Source of the DNA: Beroe ovata
Taxonomy: Eukaryota; Ctenophora; Nuda; Beroida; Beroidae
DNA: 17,688 nt
NCBI GenBank assembly: GCA_946803715.1
Contig: CAMPET010000392.1
Location: 1-17,688 of the forward strand
Reading direction: 5' to 3'
Part shown: positions 9,901-17,688 of the stretch, in pieces
Layout: each line of letters starts with the position of its first letter
Numbering within the stretch: position 1 is the stretch's first letter
Made by a program: the position numbers and the translations under genes
Notes under the pieces: generated by a model
Seen by the model: the letters and a program-made list of their open reading frames with translations, nothing else
Databases searched by the model: none
Told to the model about the DNA's origin: nothing

Positions 9901-11856
9901 ATTGCACAGACAGTATGGCAGACTACTGTCACTCGACAAGAAGTACCTGGTTCCCTGCTCACACTTGAAATACTCGCTTGTTGTACTCGCAAACGAGAAT
10001 AGAAAACCAACAGTGAAGTTTGCGTAGTCCATGTATTCGTTGACATATTCGAAAAATTCGACTGGAACCTCTACAGTGTAATGCCACCCATGCAACTCAC
10101 CCTTACCTTGCTGTAGCAAAGCTACAGATACACCACCCTTTTCGAAAATGTACCTCAGATACTCGTCATTTTGTTTGAGGATGTTTTTGATTCTGATCAA
10201 TATTTCATGTCGGGACGCCTTTCTTCCTGTTGCTCCCTCAGGATGGATATATTTGTCGCCATGCTCCCGCAATGTCGGTGCAATATCCGACTCCAATCGG
10301 ACGTACTGCTGAGACGTTTCTGGGTTTTTGTAAGTGCCCTTTTTCAAGGCTCTGTATATTCTATCTGAAACGTCTTCTACCTGCTTCCCTGAGGACTTGG
10401 TAACCGATAACAGGGTCAGCCGTTCCATTTCTTGTTCATCTTCTGAAAGTCCAGTTTGCTCAACCTCCGTTGCAGAAGAGGCATTGTCAAGCAGTTGCAC
10501 GGGATGCCTATGCTTGTCGAATTCTTTGATTACTGCCCAGTTGTAAATCAGGTTTTGACGTTCAAGATCAGGAATAATGTCACCCAGTTCTTCTCCGTCG
10601 CCAAATCTCAATTTGAGTTCCTGAAATTGCAATGTAATTGATGGATGTAACGACTCCGGGAATACCTAGATAACGTAGATGATATATTACTGTAACTAAT
10701 TGTTTTTCTATAGAGGTAGTGGTACCTATTTTACCTCATTAGCATTAGCTGGCGCGTTCTGGAGGCATTTTATGTAGACATCTGTTGACAATTTATACAT
10801 CTCATAGAGAACTTTTGCATGGCCCATGTCGTCATCAAATGTGACGTATCCTTTGCTGAGATCATGGAGGAATACCAATTTTTGGGCGTTCATCACTACT
10901 TTCATCAGGGAATTTGAAAGTGGAAGTATCTTACTGCAGTCATTATTCATGGCTGCCATATAAACTTCGAGAAGCAATCTTCCGTCATTCAAGTCTGATC
11001 TCCCATTGAAAAGTCTGACAATGTGATCTACTTCACCACCAATATCACCAGACCCCCCAATATTGTCGATGAGTTCCTCAATTTTGCTCGTCATTTCGGG
11101 AGAAAGCTTATTTCGAGCATGCCGTTTTCTCAATAGAATGCGCAAAGCATCATAGTCTTGCATGAGGCTGTCAACTCTGCTTTCAAATCGGAGGAAGTTT
11201 CCAAGGATTGAGTTCCATTCTATAGCTTCAGTGATCGTATCTAACTCGGCAGACATGGCATCCATTCTGGCTCCCAATTTAGCAAAACCTGACTCTATTG
11301 CCATAAGCTCTTCTGATTTTTGTTCAGCCATAAATAGCATAACAATGTCGAGAGTAGGACCGACAACTTCTAGGGTACTTGCCAAAGTTCCCAATACCTT
11401 CAGACTCTTCTTCATCATTTTCTTTGACTCTAGTATCTCAACGGCTGCGGTTGAAAAGTCCGTGACAGATCCTGTCCCATCTCCAACAAAATCTAGAACA
11501 TCCCTGCGCTCTATCTCCTGTCCATCTATCACATTCTCTGTTTCAGCTCGCCCATCCTCCCCATAACTCCACAGTCTGGGCTCAGTAATTGTCTCAGATT
11601 GCTCCCTACAACCGGCCATGTTGCTGCTCCACTTCAGTGTGTCGTCCGGGCGTTTCTTCCCACATGCCTCCTCGGAACCAGCAAATAGGAGCTCCACAGT
11701 ATTCCTTGTTTCTTGCCATGGGTCTATTTTCTTGTTGCACGAGATATCGAATAAGTTGCCTGAATCTGTACCACAGAAATCACCAGACGTTGTGTTGTTA
11801 CCAATCACTAGGACCAATGTCCCGAGAAGACACAATACTAATTCAATGAGAGCCAT
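6534..11856 (-). CDS. Secreted multidomain protein, SE-cephalotoxin-like (nine exons)
   Basis: Nine minus-strand exons join in phase at GT-AG sites: 11856-10735, 10620-8628, 8446-8326, 8221-8147, 8056-7909, 7782-7406, 7217-7148, 6960-6883 and 6809-6534 (TAA at 6536-6534), giving about 1419 residues. Order of parts: signal peptide (about 1-20); hydrophobic helix (152-176) then coiled coil (180-240); EGF module (594-622); second long helical region (655-765); sushi-like Cys module (926-990); calcium-binding EGFs (from about 1048, DIDECQ and DKDEC); laminin-type EGFs; TSP1; C-terminal cysteine-poor domain. From memory this combination resembles the cuttlefish salivary SE-cephalotoxin and its homologues, which also occur in corals, including a skeletal matrix protein. 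Toxicity should not be assumed: family members have non-venom roles. No stops or frameshifts are seen. The start is the first ATG before a clear signal peptide. Confidence 0.7.
6971..6990. repeat. Perfect 20-bp palindrome
   Basis: ATTGATTACTAGTAATCAAT is its own reverse complement. It lies in intron 7 of the secreted-protein gene, just upstream of the exon 8 acceptor on the minus strand. A hairpin there could affect splicing, or it may simply be a chance or transposon-end remnant. Confidence 0.85.
7148..8446 (-). CDS. Exons 3-7: EGF, laminin-EGF and TSP1 block
   Basis: Five small exons, mostly in-phase Cys modules. Exon 3 (8446-8326) holds a calcium-binding EGF, DIDECQIEGFCG followed by NSPGSFTCTC. 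Exon 4 (8221-8147) completes it and opens another (SDKDECDHG). Exon 5 (8056-7909) carries the SEGGYSCAC half. Exon 6 (7782-7406) has laminin-type EGF repeats with the CDRCEEGY and CDSCLVGYDF signatures and the start of a TSP1 repeat (WGDWHEW). Exon 7 (7217-7148) completes TSP1 with QRRTRERTC and GTSC. Such arrays are extracellular spacers and ligand-binding modules. Confidence 0.75.
8448..8527. repeat. About 26-bp tandem repeat over the exon 3 acceptor
   Basis: Three head-to-tail units of about 26 bp (roughly 8448-8475, 8476-8501, 8502-8527), sharing AAGAAATGTGTAAGAAATRCC. On the gene strand each unit contains the pyrimidine tract and an AG resembling the true acceptor of exon 3. The unit nearest the exon ends in GATAG|GTATTT, the exon boundary. 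Confidence 0.8.
8628..10620 (-). CDS. Exon 2: long helical region, EGF and sushi-like modules
   Basis: A single 1993-bp exon, far longer than the others. It starts after a TTTCAG acceptor and ends in phase 1. It encodes an EGF-like module with a YCLCNMGFGGDNC tail, a helical segment rich in Glu, Asn and Arg, and Cys-bounded modules. One of these (CPEF ... AEITCGYDSQWTT ... LLC) has the spacing and the G-x-W pattern of a complement control (sushi) domain. The exon is one uninterrupted frame of 664 codons, which is strong evidence of selection. Confidence 0.75.
10735..11856 (-). CDS. Exon 1: signal peptide, hydrophobic helix and coiled coil
   Basis: 374 codons, ending exactly in phase 0 at a GAG|GTAAAA donor. 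The first 20 residues are a hydrophobic leader. Cysteines near 28, 40, 65 and 83 suggest a small disulphide-stabilised head. Residues 152-176 form a hydrophobic stretch (VLGTLASTLEVVGPTLDIVM), followed by an amphipathic helix with heptad-like spacing to about 240. A buried hydrophobic hairpin packed against long helices is one reading, a single helical bundle another. The sequence alone does not decide. Confidence 0.75.
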
Positions 11857-12540
11857 GAACTGAAAGAGAAATATAGTTTAGCTTGAGAATTGGGTTTGCC
11901 AAATAAAATATGATGCTGTAGGTACCTACCTACCTAGTACCTATAAAGATATAAATTACTAAATAAGGTCTAAAATAAGGTATAAATTACTAAATAAGTA
12001 TGAACTACGCAGCTCAGTTCAAGAAAAGCCATCACAAACGAACTCTTATCAACAAATCAATGGATGAACAAATGGACGTCTTTTGTTAGTTGTTGGATAT
12101 AAGGCAATTACGATGAGTTGACATTCCGGTGGTTTTTGAAATGGTCTGAACTTCAGAATCATGGTGCGATGCTCTGTTAAGAAGCTCTCTGAAGAATGGC
12201 TAAGTTAATCCATCATCCATGAAGCATATGCACTTATCCGAGGCTTTGAAGCCACACAATGATGCCATTGGCACCCTAAGTTTAACTCTCGTACCTAATT
12301 TAATAAGAAGTATGCGTAACATTGCACTTGCGTAAGGAGAATATGAATGTTATGTTGATATTAATTTGATTGAAGTTGACTCTGTCAATCGCAAAGCTCA
12401 GAACATCTGGCCAATTGTAACACTTCGTAGCACCGTGTTGCTTATGTCAAGTCATAAAAGAAATGAGCTTTGAGCAAACATAGTAACTTTGTTTTGATAC
12501 CCATGATCAGGATAATAACGGTTTACTAACTGATCCTTCA
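11857..12540. promoter_or_regulatory. Head-to-head intergenic region
   Basis: The 684 bp between the two divergent start codons should hold both promoters and 5' untranslated regions. I see no convincing TATA box or initiator. Visible structure: a (CCTA)n-type cluster at 11919-11943 and an 18-bp direct repeat of TATAAATTACTAAATAAG at 11950-11967 and 11981-11998. Just upstream of the plus-strand ATG, TGATCAG at about 12505 could be a splice acceptor for a 5' untranslated exon; there are in-frame stops (TAG TAA) near 12480. Confidence 0.5.
11950..11998. repeat. 18-bp direct repeat
   Basis: TATAAATTACTAAATAAG occurs at 11950-11967 and again at 11981-11998, with a centre spacing of 31 bp. The bases between (GTCTAAAATAAGG) partly resemble the unit. 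It sits next to the TACCTA cluster in the divergent intergenic region. Confidence 0.85.
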
Positions 12541-15500
12541 ATGCCTAACTCTCAGCAGAAATGGCCATGTAGTGCAGCAGTTATGGGAGACAATATTGTA
12601 TCACTTACATCTCTGCCATATGCACACTTTGATGACGAGTTATCAGATGGGGATGACCTGCAAGACCCAACTATCCATGATCCAAATGTGAGTGCCCTGA
12701 GCCTCTGCTCATGTTCAATTGAACTGATATAGATTGATTCCATATCTACAAGTGTAAGTAAGGACATGAGGCACATGCTGCTCCCAACTGGTGTTATTAG
12801 AACATGGTTCGCAATCGTGTCTGAATACATGTAGCAACACAGATCTCAAATATTATTCCAGGCTCAACACTCATCATCGCACGAAAGGAAGTCAGGACTG
12901 AAACAGAAGTTCCACTCATTGACCAAAGAGAAGAAAGCAACTTTTATCCTAGCTAGTGGTGAGTGTTTCATGGAAATGTGTGGCCTCTATGCTCGCTCCC
13001 AAATACCTAATATGTAGGTATGGAATTATAGGCAGTGTATGCTCGGAACTCCTTAATTAATAGTTTTGACACTCTGCACTTCGTGGAATATCACTATTTC
13101 AGCACTGGTGATCTTATCGGTGGTATCAATTGTCTATGCTAGTATTGATAAATCTCAGAGATCATATCGGGAACATGTCAAGGTTTGTCATTGTCTCTGT
13201 CACTGGCTGATATCGCTGCCCCTTTGATCTCATGGCTCATACAGTCATACCCAGAGTTTTTGTAATTTCGGGGAAGCAGAATCTGGAAATTAGTAGATCA
13301 TGATAAGCTAAAGTCTTGAATTTCAATTCCCTCAGAAATGTGAAGCTCTAGATGGGCGATCTCGATTAGACGCAGGATTAGGACTGGTCCACTCAGCACG
13401 ACACTGTTTGGATTGGGGAGGTTGCTGGGATAAACTCGCCACTAAAACCTCCCCCCAATGTTACTACCCTCAGTCAAACCACAGAGGTTATTCATCAATG
13501 CGGCAGTTGGCATAAATGTGTGACGATAATAGTGTGTCACAGATGATCATTGTGATTAGTGATATTAATCCCGACCGGAATTTTCGCGGGAGATCAGGAT
13601 CAACTCCCCTAAATGACGCGTTCCCGTTGCCTAGAGTAATGTTTTATCTGATATTACAGGATACAGAGTGAAGAACAGTACAGTCAGGCTGTGGGGAATG
13701 GAGATTTACTTGGAGAGGATTGATAAACTGGAGAAGCTGTTTGCAAGTGAAGCAGACGAGCTCAAGTGTGTAGTATCCTATGAAACTGATAGTCGACTTA
13801 GAGTCAAGATATTCGACCCGAAATCTCCTGATCGATATGAGGTACGTCTCATTCAATTGTGTATGATATTGTATAATATTGTGTATACTATTGTACAAGT
13901 GTATAATGTGAAATGTACAATGTACTTTGTGTACACTACAGTGCAGTGTTCAATGTACCCCTTCCTCCTCTCTTTCCCTGTAGGTTCCCATGAACTCCGA
14001 GCACAGCCAAACCGGTCACAGGATGCAGTATATCCTAACATTCACAGAGCAACTGTTCGGATTTGCAGTGTCCAGGACTCACGAGGCAACCTCAACCATA
14101 TTCAACACCACAGTGGATGGGCTTATCTTCTCTGACCAACTGTTACAGCTTAATATGATGCTATCTTCTAGGTATTGTAATTGATGCGCTAGATGGCAAC
14201 CCCACTAACTGCCCCCTTATTAACCCTCTGTATTCAGTCAAGCTAATAGTAAACCTCTTAATGAATGCGCTGACCAATAGTGTGAACTATGAAATGTTCA
14301 GATCTGTCCTCAGATGATAAGACCCGCACAACACTCATGGAATTTGAAGTTGTAAACGTTATCGGAATCGATTATTGTTTCTCGTCTTGTAAACTCTGCA
14401 CTTCTCAGCCACGTGTATGGTTTGGGAGGTGATAGTCTACAACGAACCATGGACTACAAATACGACAGTCTGTGGGCTCAGCACGAGAAGCATGGCTCTC
14501 ATCCCTTCCTCTTGCAAGCAGAGAATGATGGTCACGCTAGTGGCATCATGCTACAGAACTCCAATGCCATGGGTTAGCCCTGTTTTGTCCATGCAAACAT
14601 GGGTACTGAATCGTCGATATTTATTAAGTTTGGAGGGTAGGGGTGCAGCAAATTTTTGGCAATTCCTTCCCCCTTATTTGAGTTTGCCAAAAACAGTGCT
14701 TGCCATACTGCCATAGTTAGCCTTACCCCTGCCCCTATTCTCCACAATTGACAATATGATATGAATGTGTGTGTCTGTATTTGAACACTTCCCTCCCCAG
14801 ACGTTATACTGAACCCACACCCTGCTGTCACATTCCGTACAACGGGTGGAATTCTTGATTTCTATATCTTCCTCGGTCCCAATCCCACTGATGTGATTTC
14901 CCAGCTAAATCAGAAAGTAAGATGGAATTTCCTGGCGACATTATGATATTGTCACATATGTTGGAATACCTAGCGCCAAAATATTACCTCGTGACCTGTA
15001 ATGCATTCCACTTATCATAATACCTAAAGCTAACGGCATACATAGCATGCGTTGAAAATATGAAGTGTCTGATTACATGCTTATGACTTATCCAACACCA
15101 GATACAATCATCTGTGGTGGTGAGCTAAAATAATAAATTAGTAAATTGGAATCATTCTCAAAGCAATTGAGAAACGCTATTACCGTATGTGACTTGAAAG
15201 ATTTGTGACCACTGACCACTCCCCAATGAAATCTTTCTCTACCCTCTCCTCAGATAGGGCTACCGTTTGTACCGCCTCTCTGGGCGCTCGGCTACCATTT
15301 CGGTAGTGAAAATTTCCAATCAACTGCCGATATAGATTTTCAGGTTGGAATAGCGCCAAGATATTACCTCGTGACCTGTCATGCATTTCACTTATCATAA
15401 TACCTATTACCTACCTAACGGCTTACAAAGCATGCGTTGAGAATATGAAAAGTTTCTGGTTCCAGGCTTATGACTTATCCAACACCAGAATCCAGATACA

Positions 15501-17648
15501 ATAGGTAATCATCTGCGGTAGTGAACTAGGTATAAATTATCAAATTGGAACCATTACTCAGAATGTCAGTGTGATGAACTTTCTATATTGAGAACCTAGG
15601 TACCTACCTATTCATCTACAGTACAGTTTTTGATGCCTAATAAGCTAATAGAAATGGTCCTATTGGGGAGGGGTCACAATTTATGATCAGCAATGACATG
15701 AAACTATGAGAGCAATTGAGGAACGCTATTACCGTATGTGACTTGAAAGGTTTGTTACCACTGACCACTCCCCAATGAAGACCTTCTCTATTCTCTCCTC
15801 AGATAGGGCTACCGTTTGTACCGCCTCTCTGGGCGCTCGGCNGCACGAGAAGCATGGCTCTCATCCCTTCCTCTTACAAGCAGAGAGAGATGGTCACGCT
15901 AGTGGCATCATGCTACAGAACTCCAATGCCATGGGTTAGCCCTGTTTTGTCAATGCAAACATGGGTAATGGATCGTCAATATTGATTAAGTTTGGAGGGT
16001 AGGGTAAAGCAAATTTTGGCAAATTCTTCCCACTTTTTTGAGTTTGCCAAAAAACAGCCTTTCCATGAATGTGTGCGTCTGTATTTGAACACTTCCCTCC
16101 CCAGACGTTATACTGAACCCACACCCTGCTGTCACTTTCCGTACAACGGGTGGAATCCTTGATTTCTATATCTTCCTCGGTCCCAATCCCACTGATGTGA
16201 TTTCCCAGCTAAATCAGAAAGTAAGATGGGATTTCCTGGCGGCATTATTATTGTCCCATATGTTGGAATAGCGCCAAGATATTACCTCGTGACCTGTCAT
16301 GCATTTCACTTATCATAATACCTAACGGCTTACATAGCATGCGTTGAGAATATGAAAAGTTTCTGGTTACAGGCTTATGACTTATCCAACACCAGATACA
16401 ATAATCATCTGCGGTAGTGAACTATAAATTATCAAATTGGAACCATTACTCAGGATGTCAGTGTGACGAACTTTCTATATCGAGAACCTACGTACCTATT
16501 CATCTACAGTACAGTTTTTGATGCCTAATAGAAATGGTCTTATTCGAGAGGAGTCACAATTTATAATCACATGAAACTTTTTGAAAGCAATTGAGAAACG
16601 CTATTACCGTATGTGACTTGAAAGATTTGTGACCACTGATCCCAATGAAACCTTTCTCTATCCTCTCCTCTCAGATAGGGTTACCGTTCGTACCGCCTCT
16701 CTGGGCGCTCGGCTACCATTTCGGTAGTGACAATTTCCAATCAACTGCCGATATAGATTTTGAGGGACTGCAAGCGACGCCGTTACCATTGGTGAGTGGA
16801 TATGGTGATCGTTATTAGGGCGTGGTTCAGTAACCACTACCCATGGCATAATCACTCATAACATATTGTGAACTCTCAGGATGGTTTGTGGGTCGGGCAA
16901 TCCTTCCTCAAAGACAACGAGGAATTCACTGTCGACATCGATCGGTTCCCGGACATAACCGATAAGTTAAGGAACTTGTCGGATGCTGCAAAATTCCTAA
17001 TGGAAGTGAGACCAACTGTTTTGGTGAGACTCTTACTCCATGCGCCATATAGTAGCGATAGAATTTTCATGGGATGAATACATGTTACTAAACTGATATC
17101 AAGTTTCTGAGATGATATTCTATTTATGGTTCTTATCCTCAGAAAAGCAGTTCAATATACGATAAATCGGCGTCCTATTACATAAGGGACCACGCCAATG
17201 CGACACTCAATGTGGAGGTAAGGTTGTGAATAGAGCTGTGATGTTGGGTCTAATCACAAGTGTCGCACTTTTGACTTTTAATTTTTCAATGAAATGATTT
17301 CATTGAAATTTGGTACGATGCATTTCGACAATCGACGCAACCTATCTATATTTTGGTTTATTACATCTGTGACTGAAACTCTAATGACGCAAGCGAATAT
17401 GAATTGTTGCATTATCACACAAGCCTCCCTCCTATGCAGCATCTCACAGGTCAAATCTGGTGAATCAGTTCTACTAGACTATTTCCACCCTGACTCTGCA
17501 ACGTTCCTGAATGAAACTATCACAAAATTCCTCCAAACTGTGCCATTTCATGGGTTGCAATTGGAGGATAATGAACCGTTTACAAAATCAGATGGAAGTG
17601 TCACTGGGTGTTCCCAGAACAAGCTCGACAATCCAATCTACACACTCA
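12541..17648 (+). CDS. Type II membrane GH31 protein, maltase-glucoamylase-like, 5' half
   Basis: Exons joined in phase: 12541-12687, 12862-12958, 13103-13182, 13336-13486, 13660-13841, 13984-14171, 14409-14572, 14801-14916, 16675-16791 (alternative copies described separately), 16880-17023, 17143-17217 and 17450-17648. This gives about 553 residues, continuing past the window. Parts: acidic then basic cytoplasmic tail (1-75), one membrane helix (about 76-98), trefoil domain (110-153), and the GH31 N-terminal beta-sandwich (LRVKIFDP, VPMNSE, FGFAVSR, HVYGLGG, GIMLQNSNAMD, TTGGILDFYIFLGP). The catalytic barrel then begins (IGLPFVPPLWALGYHF) and runs to CSQNKLDNPIY. This is the architecture of sucrase-isomaltase and maltase-glucoamylase, which digest alpha-glucosides at cell surfaces. 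Here the substrate-binding and nucleophile motifs are replaced, so catalysis is doubtful. The first ATG is chosen because in-frame stops lie just upstream. Confidence 0.8.
13103..13182 (+). CDS. Exon 3: membrane anchor
   Basis: Encodes most of a single hydrophobic helix, with ATFILAS from exon 2 followed by LVILSVVSIVYASI. Lys/Arg-rich residues (RKSGLKQK, TKEKK) lie just before it. Positive charge on the N-terminal side predicts a cytoplasmic N-terminus and a luminal or extracellular GH31 body, as in intestinal disaccharidases. Confidence 0.75.
13336..13486 (+). CDS. Exon 4: trefoil (P-type) domain lacking one disulphide
   Basis: A single exon carrying the whole trefoil. It has Cys at residue 110, Arg-Leu-Asp-Ala-Gly at 118-122, Cys 132, Gly-Gly-Cys-Trp-Asp at 136-140 and Cys 150 in QCYYP. 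Spacing fits the family pattern exactly, but Cys-II is Ala121 and Cys-IV is Gly137. The exon ends in phase 1 and joins GYRVKN of exon 5. Confidence 0.8.
14960..15340 (+). repeat. Repeat copy A: end of intron 8 plus truncated exon 9
   Basis: Starts at GTTGGAATA and runs through 294 bp of intron and 87 bp of exon 9 (15254-15340, IGLPFVPPLWALGYHFGSENF...). The exon stops short of the GLQATPLPL end seen in copy C and passes, after CAG at 15341-15343, straight into repeat copy B with no N. It lacks about 130 bp that B and C have (C: about 16453-16582). Confidence 0.8.
15344..15841 (+). repeat. Repeat copy B: intron 8 plus first 39 bp of exon 9
   Basis: 459 bp of intron sequence (15344-15802), then exon 9 from 15803, cut off at the N at 15842. 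It resembles copy C more closely than copy A. It carries several extra 4-bp CCTA/GGTA units and an extra 7-bp CCAGAAT duplication near 15485. Confidence 0.8.
15843..16791 (+). repeat. Second copy of exons 7-9 (copy C)
   Basis: Begins mid-exon 7 right after the N. It repeats exon 7 (to 15934), intron 7 (shortened), exon 8 (16105-16220), intron 8 (about 41 bp, then copy C from 16262) and a complete exon 9 (16675-16791). Exonic differences from the first copy are few and mostly synonymous. Amino-acid changes are one Asn-to-Arg in exon 7 and one Glu-to-Asp in exon 9. The gene continues correctly from this copy into exon 10, so the upstream or downstream set of exons 7-8 is redundant. Confidence 0.85.
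16880..17648 (+). CDS. Exons 10-12: GH31 barrel with replaced active-site motifs
   Basis: Exon 10 (16880-17023) and exon 11 (17143-17217) cover the region where active GH31 enzymes have the DIDYM and LDPAI motifs. Here the aligned residues are GQSFL and EVRPTV. Exon 12 (17450-17648) aligns VPFHGLQLEDNEP with the family nucleophile segment DGIWIDMNEP. The nucleophile Asp position holds Glu526, the Trp is Gln, and the Met position holds Asp527. The rest of the block, including CSQNKLDNPIY, is well conserved. The exon ends at a CTCA|GTGAGT donor; reading on would give a TAG at 17655. Confidence 0.7.
17284..17308. repeat. 12-bp inverted repeat, 1-nt spacer
   Basis: TTTCAATGAAAT and its reverse complement are separated by a single G, inside intron 11. 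The rest of this intron (17218-17449) shows nothing coding. Confidence 0.85.
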
Positions 17649-17665
17649 GTGAGTAGGTACACAGT

Positions 17666-17688
17666 CACACACACACACACACACACAC
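17666..17688. repeat. (CA)n microsatellite at window end
   Basis: An uninterrupted CA run reaching the edge of the window, in intron 12 of the GH31 gene. Confidence 0.9.

Noticed and set aside
11162-11566. 134-residue plus-strand frame
   Set aside because: It is antisense to exon 1 of the secreted-protein gene, with Ser-rich composition typical of a shadow frame.
17440-17450. Upstream acceptor CCTATGCAG for exon 12
   Set aside because: It would run into an in-frame TGA within eight codons; the CTCACAG acceptor at 17449 keeps phase and gives the GH31 block.
17649-17657. TAG at 17655 as the end of the GH31 protein
   Set aside because: A strong GTGAGT donor begins at 17649 and GH31 proteins continue well beyond this motif; an early stop would remove most of the barrel. 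It cannot be excluded without the downstream sequence.
1-17688. CRISPR array, bacterial operon or phage system
   Set aside because: The repeats seen are microsatellites, intron copies and retroelement pieces; phased introns and animal extracellular modules show a eukaryotic genome.

Overview
The window looks like nuclear DNA of an invertebrate animal. It contains split genes with short GT-AG introns, secreted and membrane proteins built from metazoan modules (EGF, laminin-EGF, thrombospondin type 1, trefoil), LINE-type retroelement debris and (CA)n microsatellites. I cannot place it in a phylum. Six single N bases (1492, 2698, 2978, 3670, 4656, 15842) look like scaffold joins, and some neighbouring segments are near-copies of each other, so part of the layout may be an assembly effect.

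Layout. 1-330: (CA)n microsatellite and unassigned sequence. About 331-6250: a graveyard of one non-LTR retrotransposon family with endonuclease, reverse transcriptase, RNase H and a C-terminal zinc knuckle. It is present as broken, duplicated and rearranged pieces. Between them lie an antisense fragment of a second, unrelated reverse transcriptase (5134-5631) and an unidentified antisense charged ORF (2699-2977).

6534-11856, minus strand: a nine-exon gene for a secreted modular protein of about 1419 residues. It resembles the SE-cephalotoxin-like family: signal peptide, long helical region, EGF, sushi-like, calcium-binding EGF, laminin-EGF, TSP1, and a cysteine-poor C-terminal domain. All nine exons join in phase with a stop at the end, so it appears intact.

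12541 to beyond 17688, plus strand: the 5' half of a gene for a type II membrane-anchored glycoside hydrolase family 31 (maltase-glucoamylase-like) protein. It has a cytoplasmic tail, one membrane helix, a trefoil domain and GH31 domains. The GH31 active-site motifs are replaced, so it reads as a pseudoenzyme. Exons 7-9 occur in two to three diverged copies around the N at 15842.

The two genes are head to head across a 684-bp intergenic region. The most unusual signal is the hexamer TACCTA/TAGGTA, scattered through the non-coding DNA. Comparison of the local repeat copies shows it arises as 4-bp presence/absence at TA dinucleotides, as expected for excision footprints of a TA-targeting transposon.
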